From Streptomyces sp. NRRL F-5122 (GTDB lineage Bacteria; Actinomycetota; Actinomycetes; Streptomycetales; Streptomycetaceae), in contig NZ_LMWH01000253.1 in the NCBI RefSeq assembly GCF_001507435.1, positions 1 to 50,599 of the forward strand: a DNA stretch of 50,599 nucleotides. The letters run 5' to 3'. Below are positions 1-8,216 of this stretch, in pieces. The position numbers were made by a program, and so were the translations under genes. Each line of letters opens with the position of its first letter. Positions within the stretch are counted from its first letter, which is position 1. The notes under the pieces were generated by a model, which was not told the DNA's origin, ran no database searches, and saw only the letters and a program-made list of their open reading frames with translations.

Positions 1-96
1 GCCGATCTGATGGCGCGTATCGAGGAGATCCTCGAGCCGGTCGCGGTCACCGACCCCAAGCGCGTGCACGACAACGTACCGGAGCGCCGTCCCTGA
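1..96 (+). CDS. C-terminal end of an aldo/keto reductase-like protein (partial)
   Basis: An open frame enters from the left edge and stops at TGA 94-96, giving 31 residues. The segment ARIEEILEPVAV followed by DP and a charged tail ending in ERRP resembles the last helix and tail of Streptomyces aldo/keto reductases. Only the C-terminus is visible, so no catalytic residue can be checked. The family call is an inference from a short tail; that a coding frame ends here is more certain than its name. Confidence 0.45.
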   Translation, partial: ADLMARIEEILEPVAVTDPKRVHDNVPERRP

Positions 97-365
97 GACG
101 GCGAGGCCCTGATCGCTCGGACGGCGTGCCGCGGGGAGGGCACGTTCAATGCCCTTGCTCGGTGTGAACCAGGCGAACATCCGAGGTGGTTCGCGGACTT
201 CAGCGGGCCGGGCCGGGGGAGTGAGGGGCGTACCCGACACACGCCTTTGCGGCATGCCTCGTCGAGGAGCCCGCTGCCCCGGTGTCGGGCCCCGAGTCGC
301 AAAGTAATGACGGACGTGGCGACTCGTACATGCCGTGTTCAACGGCAGCGATTATTCAAGGCGGC

Positions 366-1892
366 ATGCCTGGATGTGATTTCACCCGAAGAGATCTTCT
401 GAGCTGGTCCGCGGTGGCCGCGGCGGCGCCCTTCGTTGCGACCGCGTTCGACGGCGTCTCCTCGGCCGCGACCGGCGGGGACGACATCTCACCCGCCAAC
501 CTCGAGCTGGTCACGCTCACCGAGGACCGAGCCGTCATCACCTGGTACACGGGCTACACCGGCAGCGACGACGGACTGGGCCGCATGGTGCCGGCGCCCG
601 CCGACGGAGAGGTGCGCTGGGGTACCCACCCCGGCCGCCTCAACCGGGTCGCGACCGGCCTGTCCTCCCACACGCCGTACCACTACGTCGAGTTGACCGG
701 CCTGGAGCCGGGCCGGACCTACTACTACCAGGCCACCTCGCACGGCAAGCCGGTCCCTCCGACGGCCTTCACCCTGATCAAGGGCAACGCCGTCGGAACC
801 TCGGACTACGGCCTCGACGGCACGGGCCCCTACAGCTTCACCACGCCCCAACCTCCGCCCGGTCGCTATCTGTTCTCCATCGCGCTCTGCAACGACCTCC
901 ACATGGGTGAGACCCAGGCCGGACTCGTCGGCGGCCAGCCGCAGTACATCGGCATCCAGCAGGAACCGGGCCTGCCGCCGTACCCGGAGGTCATGCTGGA
1001 GTCCCTGGTGCAGGACGTGACAGCGCTCGGTGCCGACTACCTGCTCGCCGCGGGCGACATCTCCGCCGAAGCCGTGCCCCTCGACCTCAGCCAGGCCCAC
1101 AAGCTGCTGGGCAGGTTCGGCGCCTACCGGGACGACTACTTCGTCACGCGCGGCAACCACGACCGGGCGCACCTAGGCGATCCGTACGCGCACTGCCGTG
1201 CCGGGCAGTGGCAGGGCAACGACTGCTTCGCGGACCGGTTCTTCCCCGCCCAGCAGGACCGCACCTACTTCACCCGGACCCTGAACGGACTGCGGGTCAT
1301 CGGAATCGACACCTACGACAAGCCGGGCAACGGCGGTGACGCCGGGGCCCTTTCACCCGATCAGATGGCCTGGTTCCGCGACCAGCTGCACCGCGACCAG
1401 GACCGGCCGACGATCGTCTTCGGCCACCACCCGCTCGTCGTCCAGGACTCGGCGTTCCCCATCACGGCCGGCAACTCGCTGGACGCCACGCAGGCAGCCA
1501 CGATCCTCGGCGACTACGCCCGCATGCCGGGCCTGTTCCTGCACCACGCGGGCCACACGCACCGCAACAAGCGCACGATCAGCCCGCTGGCGCCGCGTGT
1601 CACCCAACAGGAGGTCGCCGCCGCCAAGGAGTACCCGGGTGGGTTCTCCCTACTGCGTCTGTACACGGGCGGCTACGCGCTCAACTTCTACAAGAGCCGC
1701 AGCGAACTGGCCCGTCGATGGAGCGAGCGCAGCCGCATGGAGATCCTCGGCTACTGGCCGCAGTTCGCCCTCGGCGCGAGCGTCGCCGACCGCAACTCGG
1801 TGGTACGCCGCGATCTCTCCGGCCTGCGTCCCCACCACCGAGGTCACCACACATCGCACGGACACGGCGGCAAGCAGCACATGTCCGCCTGA
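366..1892 (+). CDS. Tat-exported metallophosphoesterase with N-terminal fibronectin-like domain
   Basis: A 508-residue secreted calcineurin-type phosphoesterase. Near the N-terminus TRRDLL is followed by an Ala-rich hydrophobic run, which is a Tat signal peptide. Residues about 40-160 look like the purple-acid-phosphatase N-terminal (fibronectin III-like) domain. The metal-binding blocks then follow in order: NDLHMG, AAGDIS, RGNHDR, FGHHPL and AGHTHRNK. It therefore probably hydrolyses phosphoesters outside the membrane, substrate unknown. The frame is open from GTG 282 and has another ATG at 330. I prefer ATG 366 because it puts the twin arginines at residues 8-9 and has AAGG just upstream; codon use upstream of it is also poor. 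A strong hairpin follows the stop. It stands alone, with no operon partner. Confidence 0.88.
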   Translation: MPGCDFTRRDLLSWSAVAAAAPFVATAFDGVSSAATGGDDISPANLELVTLTEDRAVITWYTGYTGSDDGLGRMVPAPADGEVRWGTHPGRLNRVATGLSSHTPYHYVELTGLEPGRTYYYQATSHGKPVPPTAFTLIKGNAVGTSDYGLDGTGPYSFTTPQPPPGRYLFSIALCNDLHMGETQAGLVGGQPQYIGIQQEPGLPPYPEVMLESLVQDVTALGADYLLAAGDISAEAVPLDLSQAHKLLGRFGAYRDDYFVTRGNHDRAHLGDPYAHCRAGQWQGNDCFADRFFPAQQDRTYFTRTLNGLRVIGIDTYDKPGNGGDAGALSPDQMAWFRDQLHRDQDRPTIVFGHHPLVVQDSAFPITAGNSLDATQAATILGDYARMPGLFLHHAGHTHRNKRTISPLAPRVTQQEVAAAKEYPGGFSLLRLYTGGYALNFYKSRSELARRWSERSRMEILGYWPQFALGASVADRNSVVRRDLSGLRPHHRGHHTSHGHGGKQHMSA

Positions 1893-1898
1893 CGCATC

Positions 1899-1928
1899 GG
1901 CGAGGGCCCGCGACCGCGGGCCCTCGCC
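1899..1928 (+). terminator. Rho-independent-type hairpin after the phosphoesterase
   Basis: Perfect 12-bp GC stem (GGCGAGGGCCCG with its complement) around a 6-nt loop, 6 bases after the TGA. No U-tract is present, as is common in Streptomyces. It also lies about 100 nt beyond the SGNH hydrolase stop on the other strand and may serve both. Confidence 0.75.
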
Positions 1929-2026
1929 GTGCTGCCCATGCTGTCGGCACCCACCTGGAAGCACCGCTCCGGCGTCTCGCCCACGACGTCGAAAAGGTGC
2001 GGATCGCCGTGCGGCGGTCCGTTGCG

Positions 2027-3202
2027 TCAGCCGGCCTCGGAGGAGAAGGGGCCGCCCTCGCCGAATGCGAGCCGCGCGAAGTTCTCGGCGATGCGTCGGT
2101 GTCCCGCCGAATCGGGGTGGACCTCGTCGGGCAAGGGGAGTTCGGCGTAGTCCGTCTCGCCGTAGAGGCGGCGGCCGTCGAGGTGGTGCAGGTGGGGGTC
2201 GTCGACCGCCCGCTGCTCGACGATCCGGGCGAGTGCATCGCGAATGACGTTCAGCGTCAGGCGCCCGGCGGCGCGTTCGGCCGGGTCGCCCGTGGCCTTG
2301 AACCGCAGGGTCCCGCCCTCGAATTCGGGCGCGAGGGGTCCGGGGGTGTCCTCCTGGACCGGGCACAGAATGGGGGAGACGACCAGCACTGGCGTGGTGG
2401 GATGCCCCTCGCGGATGGTGTCGAGAAAGCCGTGGACTGCGGGGGTGAAGGCGCGCAGACGCATGGCGTCGGTGTTGACGACATTGATGCCGATCTTGAG
2501 GCTGATCAGGTCCGCCGGGGTGTCACGCATCGCGCGGGCGGTGAAGGGGTCGAGCAGTGCACTGCCGCCGAACCCCATGTTGATCAGCTCCACACCGCCC
2601 CGGGCCGCGGCCAGGGCCGGCCAAACGGCGGTGGGGTGCGTGGCGTTCGAGCCGTGGCTGATGGAACTGCCGTGGTGCAGCCAGACCCTGCGGCCGCCGA
2701 CCGGTGCAGGCTCGACCGGGGCATCGGTTCGCAGCGCGACGAGCTCGGTGATCTCCGTGTGCGGCAGCCAGATCTCGACGTCCTTGTCACATGCCGGGAG
2801 GTCGGTGAACCGGGCGGTGCCGGCGGGCCCCTCGTGCAGTTCGAAGGACTGGGTGGCCATGTCGATCAGGTGGACGTTGCCGCCGGTCACCGTGGCCTGG
2901 GATGCGAGGCGGCCGTCGACCAGTAGGTCGTAGACGCCGTCCGCCGGGGCCGGGAGACCTCGGTACAGCCGCTTGGTGGGCACTGTGTCCAGTTCGACGG
3001 TGGTTGCCCGGGTGCGGAAGACCAGCCGCACACCCGAGGGCTGCGCCTCGGCCATGGCCAGTTGGTCGTCGGGGATCTGCCGGCGAGCACGAGCGGGCAG
3101 CCGATGGGGCAGCAGACCGTTTTCCGTCGCTTCGACGTCGAGGAAACCGCGCAGCATGTTCTCGGTGACCGGTGTCGTGATCCAGTCGTGTTGGGTGTTC
3201 AT
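2027..3202 (-). CDS. SGNH/GDSL-type hydrolase
   Basis: A 391-residue protein with a beta-rich N-terminal half (about 1-170) and a C-terminal SGNH hydrolase domain. Block I is HHGSSISHG, with Ser180 as the likely nucleophile. Block II is GFGGS near 211-215. Block III is KIGIN, with Asn240. Block V is DEVHP, with Asp359 and His362 completing the triad. The architecture suggests a carbohydrate esterase or lipase; the substrate is unknown. ATG 3202 is chosen because it begins the compact family-like sequence, although the frame is open to 3286. No signal peptide is visible, so it is probably cytoplasmic. It lies 87 nt downstream of the TetR gene on the same strand and is probably co-transcribed with it. 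Confidence 0.85.
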   Translation of the reverse strand: MNTQHDWITTPVTENMLRGFLDVEATENGLLPHRLPARARRQIPDDQLAMAEAQPSGVRLVFRTRATTVELDTVPTKRLYRGLPAPADGVYDLLVDGRLASQATVTGGNVHLIDMATQSFELHEGPAGTARFTDLPACDKDVEIWLPHTEITELVALRTDAPVEPAPVGGRRVWLHHGSSISHGSNATHPTAVWPALAAARGGVELINMGFGGSALLDPFTARAMRDTPADLISLKIGINVVNTDAMRLRAFTPAVHGFLDTIREGHPTTPVLVVSPILCPVQEDTPGPLAPEFEGGTLRFKATGDPAERAAGRLTLNVIRDALARIVEQRAVDDPHLHHLDGRRLYGETDYAELPLPDEVHPDSAGHRRIAENFARLAFGEGGPFSSEAG

Positions 3203-3289
3203 AGCCTCAGCCTGTTGATCAAGATGTGTGCACGGCGCCGCTGCGCCGACGTGCAGCGGGCGAATGTGTTCGGTGGTGCGGGCCACCGG

Positions 3290-3859
3290 TCAGGACGTGG
3301 TCCAGTTCCGCAGCAGTGCGTCCAGGGAATCCACCATCCAGTCCCAGGACTCCTTCGGGTCGATGGCCGTGTGGTCGAAACCTCCGGCCATCTCCAGGCT
3401 GACGTAGCCGTGGAAGACGCTGCCCAGCATCCGGACCGCGTGTGTCTGGTCCGGCTCCGTCAGGTCGTAGCCGCGCAGGATCGCCCGTGTCATCTGGGCG
3501 TGCCTGGGACCGGCACTGGCGGCCGCCGTCTCGGGGTCGAGCCTGAGACGTGCGGCGGCGTACCGGCCGGGATGCTCCCGGGCGTAGTCGCGGTACGCGT
3601 CCGCGAAGGCGGCCAGGGCGTCCCTGCCGGCCCGTCCGGCCAGCGCGGAGGCCACCCGGTCGGCGAGTTCCTCCAAGGCGAACAGGGCGATCCTGGTCTT
3701 GAGGTCCTGGGAGTTCTTCACATGCGAGTACAGACTCGCAACCTTGACGTCGAACCGCCGGGCGAGCGCCGAGACGGTCACCTGGTCGAAGCCGACCTCG
3801 TCGGCCAGTTCCGCTCCCGCCCGGGTCAGCCGCTCCGGGGTCAGGCCTACTCGAACCAT
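3290..3859 (-). CDS. TetR-family repressor (WHG-type C-terminal domain)
   Basis: 189 residues. The N-terminal helix-turn-helix spans about residues 8-50 (VTVSALARRFDVKVASLYSHV), followed by an all-helical ligand-binding domain. The C-terminal stretch HGYVSLEMAGGF is characteristic of the WHG subfamily of TetR regulators. It is transcribed away from the FBP zinc-finger gene and towards the SGNH hydrolase. A 25-bp inverted repeat lies 34 bp upstream of its start, so it very likely represses itself (and the hydrolase) and the divergent gene. The inducer cannot be told from sequence. Confidence 0.92.
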   Translation of the reverse strand: MVRVGLTPERLTRAGAELADEVGFDQVTVSALARRFDVKVASLYSHVKNSQDLKTRIALFALEELADRVASALAGRAGRDALAAFADAYRDYAREHPGRYAAARLRLDPETAAASAGPRHAQMTRAILRGYDLTEPDQTHAVRMLGSVFHGYVSLEMAGGFDHTAIDPKESWDWMVDSLDALLRNWTTS

Positions 3860-3892
3860 AACACCTCTCCCTTCTGGCGACAGCCATTATGC

Positions 3893-3917
3893 ATTTGCCT
3901 AAAAGCTTTAGGCAAAT
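3893..3917. promoter_or_regulatory. TetR operator: perfect inverted repeat with 11-bp arms
   Basis: Left arm ATTTGCCTAAA and right arm TTTAGGCAAAT are exact complements around the 3-nt centre AGC. It is unusually AT-rich for this DNA. It lies between the divergent TetR gene (start 3859) and the FBP gene (start 3931), only 13 bases before the latter, where a bound repressor would block both promoters. Confidence 0.85.
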
Positions 3918-3930
3918 TAGCCTGCCGCTC

Positions 3931-4419
3931 ATGAATCCGCTGACCGAGCAAGAGATCCGAGCCGCCTTCGTGAACTGCTCCAAGGGTGAGGCGAAGCGGC
4001 TCTCCGTACCCCGTGACCTGGCCGAGCGCCCCTGGGACGACCTGGACTTTCTCGGCTGGCGTGACCCTCAGGCTCCCGACCGGGCCTATCTCGCCATCGA
4101 ACTCGACGGCCGGCCGGTGGCGCTCACGCTGCGCAGCCCGGCCGTCACGTCCGGGACGCGCCGCAGCATGTGCTCGATCTGCATGACCACGCACACGGGA
4201 GGCGTGTCGCTGATGGTCGCCGCGAAGGCGGGCAAGGCCGGGCAGCAGGGCAACTCCGTGGGCGCCTACATATGCAGCGACCTCGCCTGTTCGCTGTATG
4301 TACGGGGCAAGAAGGATGCGGGCGTCGGCGCCCGGCTCCACGAGTCGCTCACACTGGAGGAGAAGATCGAGCGGACCGTCGCCAACCTCGCCGCGTTCAT
4401 CGCCCAGGTCACCGCATGA
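3931..4419 (+). CDS. FBP-domain zinc-finger protein (EF-G-binding type)
   Basis: 162 residues. It begins MNPLTEQEIRAAF, an N-terminal helical part. It is followed by a treble-clef zinc-binding region with Cys pairs in CSICMTTHTGGVSL and in ICSDLACSLY, the hallmark of the C-terminal domain of elongation-factor-G-binding (FusB/FBP) proteins. Proteins of this fold rescue EF-G from ribosomes blocked by fusidic acid; whether this one does so is unproven. ATG 3931 is chosen because the operator lies immediately upstream; no clear Shine-Dalgarno is seen, so it may be leaderless. It is divergent from the TetR gene and probably repressed by it. Confidence 0.85.
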   Translation: MNPLTEQEIRAAFVNCSKGEAKRLSVPRDLAERPWDDLDFLGWRDPQAPDRAYLAIELDGRPVALTLRSPAVTSGTRRSMCSICMTTHTGGVSLMVAAKAGKAGQQGNSVGAYICSDLACSLYVRGKKDAGVGARLHESLTLEEKIERTVANLAAFIAQVTA

Positions 4420-4708
4420 GGCACTAGGTTGATCGTCGGGTGCGGAGCCGGTGTGTGAGGGTCCGTCGCCAAGTCGAAGGGCCCTCAAACGAGTTCAAGG
4501 CCTGGCACGGTCGGCGTTCCCATTCGAGCCATGGTGGCTCACGCCCCGGCGCCCGGCACCGCAGGGGACTCCGACCACCGGCCTGAGACCTTTGTGGTAC
4601 GACGGCACTTGAGCCGGGACCGTGTGACTCCGCTCAAAAGGAGGGGTGTCACAAATGGCCTGACCACGCGGTCATGTTCCCGGACAGGGCCGAGAGACGG
4701 GAGTGGTT

Positions 4709-5455
4709 GTGAAGATCGCAGTTGCCGGCGGTACCGGGGTGGCCGGACGGCTCGTGGTGGAGGTGCTTCAGGCCCGCGGACATGCGCCCGTGGTGCTGGC
4801 GCGTGGTGCGGGTGTCGATCTGCTGAGCGGGTCCGGGCTGGATGCGGCGCTGGCCGGAGCGGAAGCGGTGATCGATGTCAGCAACGTGATCACCATGCGC
4901 AGGTCGGTGTCGGTGGGCTTCTTCGACACGGCGGGACGGCACCTCGTGGAGGCGGCAGAGCGTGCAGGGGTGCGGCACCTCGTAGCCCTGTCGATCGTGG
5001 GGGTCGATCGGGTCAAAAATGCCTACTACGCTGGCAAGTTGCGGCAGGAGGAGATCGTCCGGGGCGGGGCGGTGCCCTGGACCGTGCTGCGCACCACCCA
5101 GTTCCACGAGTTCGCGGGACAGATGCTGAACAGCGTGCCCGGGCCGGTCGCGATGGTGCCGACGGGACGGGTCCAGCCCATCGCCGTACGGGAAGTCGCC
5201 GAAGCCCTCGCCGACATCGCCCCTCGGGCACCGCAGGCAATGGCCCCCGAGCTCGCCGGGCCGCAGACCGAGTCGCTGGTCGACATGGCCCGGCGCCTCA
5301 TCGCCGCGGGCGGCGCGCGCCGGCGTCCGGTCCTCCCGCTGTACTTCCCCGGCGGGATGAGCAGCGGCGGCCTGCTTCCGACCGGCACCGGCCCCCGTGG
5401 CACACAGACGTTCGCCGATTGGCTCAGCGAGAAGATCCCCGCGACGTCGGCATGA
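4709..5455 (+). CDS. NAD(P)-binding atypical SDR (NmrA-like)
   Basis: 248 residues. A Rossmann nucleotide-binding motif AVAGGTGVAG opens the protein. The SDR tyrosine/lysine region appears only as NAYYAGK near residue 112, and the family resembles NmrA/atypical SDRs such as NAD(P)H-binding redox sensors or epimerase-like reductases. GTG 4709 is preferred over GTG 4703, because GGGAG (4699-4703) is then 5 nt away. It stands alone on the plus strand. A strong AAGGAGG followed by a two-codon ORF lies about 50 nt upstream (see findings). No substrate can be assigned. Confidence 0.85.
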   Translation: MKIAVAGGTGVAGRLVVEVLQARGHAPVVLARGAGVDLLSGSGLDAALAGAEAVIDVSNVITMRRSVSVGFFDTAGRHLVEAAERAGVRHLVALSIVGVDRVKNAYYAGKLRQEEIVRGGAVPWTVLRTTQFHEFAGQMLNSVPGPVAMVPTGRVQPIAVREVAEALADIAPRAPQAMAPELAGPQTESLVDMARRLIAAGGARRRPVLPLYFPGGMSSGGLLPTGTGPRGTQTFADWLSEKIPATSA

Positions 5456-5814
5456 CGAAGACCGGTGAAGCGAACCGACCTGTCGCCTGTCTGCCGGTCG
5501 GGACGACCGGACACAGATCGTTGGACGGATACCGGGATGCCGCAGGTACTGGTGGCATGGGCTGTTGCTGTTTGCCGCGCGATCCGCGGTGGACCGTCGG
5601 TCCCTGTGGGCCAGCGGCCCCGTCCGATGCATGGGATACGGAACTTTGCCGGTACGGCCTCGAACTGCGTGTCGTCCGCCCGTGGTTCGCCCGTGTCGAG
5701 GGGCGACGACAGGCGGACCACGGATGTCGGCACTCAGGTGGAGCCTGCTGGTACACCCCCATGCCGGGGCGACGAGGGAGCAGACAGCCGGACGGTCACG
5801 AGAGTGAGCGGGCC
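5456..5814. other. Convergent intergenic region, weak hairpin only
   Basis: Spacer between two convergent genes. It holds an imperfect hairpin at 5487-5516 (CCGGTC/GACCGG core with GGGAC loop) that could end the NmrA-like transcript. Open frames crossing it have no family resemblance and no ribosome binding site; I see no gene. Confidence 0.5.
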
Positions 5815-6321
5815 TCAGTCACCGGTCGTACCGTCGAGCATCTCGCGCAGGATGTCCAAGTGGCCGTTGTGCCGTGCGGTCTCCTCGGTGAGGTGGAGGA
5901 GGATCCAGCGCAGGTCGACGTGCACGCCATCGCGGCCGGCACGCTTGGCCTTGGTGTCCAGGCTGTTCCCGGCGACCAGTTCGCGGTAACGGGCGCTTTG
6001 TTCTGCGTACTCGTCGAGCAACTGCGTGAGCGCGAAGTCGACGGCGATCCGCATCTCGCGGTCGGGGTCCTCTTCGGTCCAGGGCCCGTCGTCCTCCTCG
6101 CCGAGGAAGACCACTTGGAACCAGTAGTACTCGACCCAGCGGAGGTGGTTGATCAGTCCATTCAAGGTCATCAGCGGTGAGCCCGGCAGGAGCGCCTTGC
6201 GGGCGTTCTCCTCGGAGACGCCCTCGCACTTGATGCGGGCGGTGTCACGAGCGTAGTCGAGGAACGTGGTGAGCTGGCTGCGTTCGTCCCAAGCGGGGGG
6301 CATGTCATCGATTCTGGTCAT
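5815..6321 (-). CDS. DinB-fold (DUF664) protein
   Basis: 168 residues of the DinB/YfiT four-helix-bundle superfamily. It starts MTRIDDMPPAWDERSQL. Metal-ligand-like histidines occur in LINHLRWVEYYW and near the C-terminus in LTEETARHNGHLDILRE, the usual places for this family. Streptomyces encode many such proteins, often as mycothiol-dependent or uncharacterised enzymes; no specific reaction can be given. ATG 6321 is chosen over the longer open frame to 6480 because it starts the conserved domain directly. It follows the APH-like kinase on the same strand with 155 nt between them, so it may or may not be co-transcribed. Confidence 0.88.
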   Translation of the reverse strand: MTRIDDMPPAWDERSQLTTFLDYARDTARIKCEGVSEENARKALLPGSPLMTLNGLINHLRWVEYYWFQVVFLGEEDDGPWTEEDPDREMRIAVDFALTQLLDEYAEQSARYRELVAGNSLDTKAKRAGRDGVHVDLRWILLHLTEETARHNGHLDILREMLDGTTGD

Positions 6322-6476
6322 CGTGCGTAGCATCCACGATCGCCCTGACCGCTGTCGACGCATTTGCCGGCGACGACTGCGCACCGCACTGTTGAGAGCA
6401 AGGGCGGGCGATCGCCCCAGGGGACGGCCTGCTCGATGCGTCGGAACGCACTCACAGCAGTCGGGCCCGCACAGCC

Positions 6477-7223
6477 TCACATCCGGGATCTCAGTACGTC
6501 GACCTCACAGCCCGGCGCAAAGGGGTCGAAGCCGTGCTCGCTCAGCCAGCGAACCACCAGCAGGCTTCGCAACGACCACCACGCGTGGATCACGTCGAGG
6601 TCGACGTCGGTGCCATAGCCGGCGATGACGTCGTCGAGGTGCTCCTCGTGTCCGAGCGTGAAGGTGGCGAGGTCGTGCAGGGCATCACCCTGGCCCGCCT
6701 CGGACCAGTCGATGATGCCGGTGACCTCGCCGCCGTCGACGAAGACGTGCGCGATCTGCAGGTCGCCGTGCGTGAACACCGGAGTCCACGGCCGGAGCGC
6801 GGCCTCGGCGACCTGGCGGTTGCGGGTGACCAGGTCGGCGGGCAGGACGCCATTGGTCACGAGCAACTCGCACTCGGCGTCGAGTTCCGCCGCCAGCGCG
6901 ACGATGCTCCGCCCGGCCCCGCCGGGCCGGGGCGGCAGCGGCGCGTCGTGCAGCTTCCGGATTGCGGCGCCCGCCGCGGCCCACGCCGCCGGTGACCCGG
7001 TCGACGGCCCGCCGAGGCGCCCGAGCGTCGTCCCCGGGACCGCGGCGAGCGCGAGCACGGGCGGCTTGCGCCACAGGACCTCCGGGGTCGGGACCGGCGC
7101 GAGGGACATCACCTCGACCTCGACGTCGATACGCGCCTGATCGGCGTCCACCTTCAGGAACACGTCGCCGACGCGCAGGGTCGCGCGCTCGGAATGGGCG
7201 ACGACGACTTCGACCTCATCCAT
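6477..7223 (-). CDS. Aminoglycoside phosphotransferase-family kinase
   Basis: 248 residues with the APH/choline-kinase fold. The catalytic loop THGDLQIAHVFVD carries Asp154 in HGD, and the metal-binding Asp172 sits in IIDWSEAG. The usual Asn of the HGDxxxxN motif is replaced by His159, so the metal site is slightly unusual. The N-lobe is short. Such enzymes phosphorylate aminoglycosides, sugars or other small molecules; nothing here proves resistance. ATG 7223 is used because the upstream extension is Arg-rich and non-conserved. Confidence 0.85.
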   Translation of the reverse strand: MDEVEVVVAHSERATLRVGDVFLKVDADQARIDVEVEVMSLAPVPTPEVLWRKPPVLALAAVPGTTLGRLGGPSTGSPAAWAAAGAAIRKLHDAPLPPRPGGAGRSIVALAAELDAECELLVTNGVLPADLVTRNRQVAEAALRPWTPVFTHGDLQIAHVFVDGGEVTGIIDWSEAGQGDALHDLATFTLGHEEHLDDVIAGYGTDVDLDVIHAWWSLRSLLVVRWLSEHGFDPFAPGCEVDVLRSRM

Positions 7224-7441
7224 GAGCGACCAGTATCCCGGGGACGATCGCCGACGTCGCCGGGTTTGTCGCGTGCGATTACGCGGCTGACCACGTCCCG
7301 GCACCCCGCGGCCTCATGCACGACATCGACCTTTGACCAGGTCGAGCGGACCACTTTGGCAGGAGTCCTCAGTCCGCCCCGGCCCGGATGAGGGTCGCCC
7401 GATCCGGGGGAGACGCGCCTGCCGCTCGCCCCCGCGTCCGT

Positions 7442-8044
7442 TCAGTGCGGGGCGTTGGCCGCGCTTTCGTCGTCATCCTGCCGGGGCCGGGGCGTTCGGT
7501 ACTGGAGCAGCAGTACCGAACGCACCGGGCCCTCCGGCGCGGCGTAACCGTGGGGGATCGAGGCGTCGAAGGCGATGTAGTCGCCGGGGCCGAGGCGGGT
7601 GAGGTGTCCGTCGACCTCCACGTCGAGTTGTCCGGACTGGACGATGGTGTGCTCGGTTCCCGCGTGACCGAGGGAGGCCTGCCGGCCGTCGGTTCGTACC
7701 TGCTGGTCGTACACCTCGACGATCAGCCCCCCCGTCTGTATCCGGCGCAGCGGCCGCAGGTCGACGCCTTCGCCGCTCAGGACCTCGGTGTCGGCGGCGC
7801 GGACCACGGTGACGCTGCCCGAGGGATCGGTCTCGAGCAGGTCGGAGATCGGCAGGTCCAGAGCTCGGGAGAGGCTGAACACCGTTTCGATCGTCGGGTT
7901 TCCGGTGGCCGACTCCAGTTGCGACAGCGTCGCCTTGCCGATCCGGGAGAGCCGGGACAGTTCGCTGAGGGACAGCCCGCGGCGGTTCCGCTCACGCCTG
8001 AGGTTGGCGGCCAGGGTCTGTCTGACCGAGCTGCTCGGGGTCAT
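7442..8044 (-). CDS. XRE-family regulator with C-terminal cupin domain
   Basis: 200 residues. A Cro/C1-type helix-turn-helix lies at about 10-65 (LSLSELSRLSRIGKATLSQL) and a cupin beta-barrel at about 95-185 (GTEHTIVQSGQLDVEV, then LGPGDYIAFDASIPHGY). This architecture senses a small ligand through the cupin and controls nearby metabolic or transport genes. AGGAG lies 8 nt before ATG 8044; a GTG one codon earlier (8047) is an equal alternative. No obvious target lies beside it: the neighbours are a secreted protease and a kinase. Confidence 0.9.
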   Translation of the reverse strand: MTPSSSVRQTLAANLRRERNRRGLSLSELSRLSRIGKATLSQLESATGNPTIETVFSLSRALDLPISDLLETDPSGSVTVVRAADTEVLSGEGVDLRPLRRIQTGGLIVEVYDQQVRTDGRQASLGHAGTEHTIVQSGQLDVEVDGHLTRLGPGDYIAFDASIPHGYAAPEGPVRSVLLLQYRTPRPRQDDDESAANAPH

Positions 8045-8141
8045 CACACGATCTCCTGCGGGGCGGGTGCGTTCGCCTCAGCGTACGGGGTCCGCGGCTG
8101 CCTTTGACGGCCGTTGACAGTCGAGGACTTGCGGGAAAGAG

Positions 8142-8178
8142 GCCGAGGGCCGGCGCCGTCGCGACGCCGGTCCTCGGC
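8142..8178 (-). terminator. Second hairpin downstream of the metalloprotease
   Basis: A 14-bp stem with one mismatch (GCCGAGGGCCGGCG on the plus strand) around a 9-nt loop. It lies just beyond the perfect hairpin at 8185-8210, giving a tandem terminator on the minus strand. Confidence 0.55.
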
Positions 8179-8184
8179 CGATGG

Positions 8185-8210
8185 GGTCGCCGGGAGTGCT
8201 CCCGGCGACC
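8185..8210 (-). terminator. Perfect terminator hairpin after the metalloprotease
   Basis: Exact 12-bp stem GGTCGCCGGGAG with its complement and a 2-nt centre, starting 6 nt after the stop of the minus-strand protease gene. Confidence 0.75.
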
Positions 8211-8216
8211 GGATTC

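Noticed and set aside
6477..7223. Aminoglycoside resistance gene
   Set aside because: The fold is right, but the HGDxxxxN Asn is His and the family is broad; sequence alone does not support resistance.
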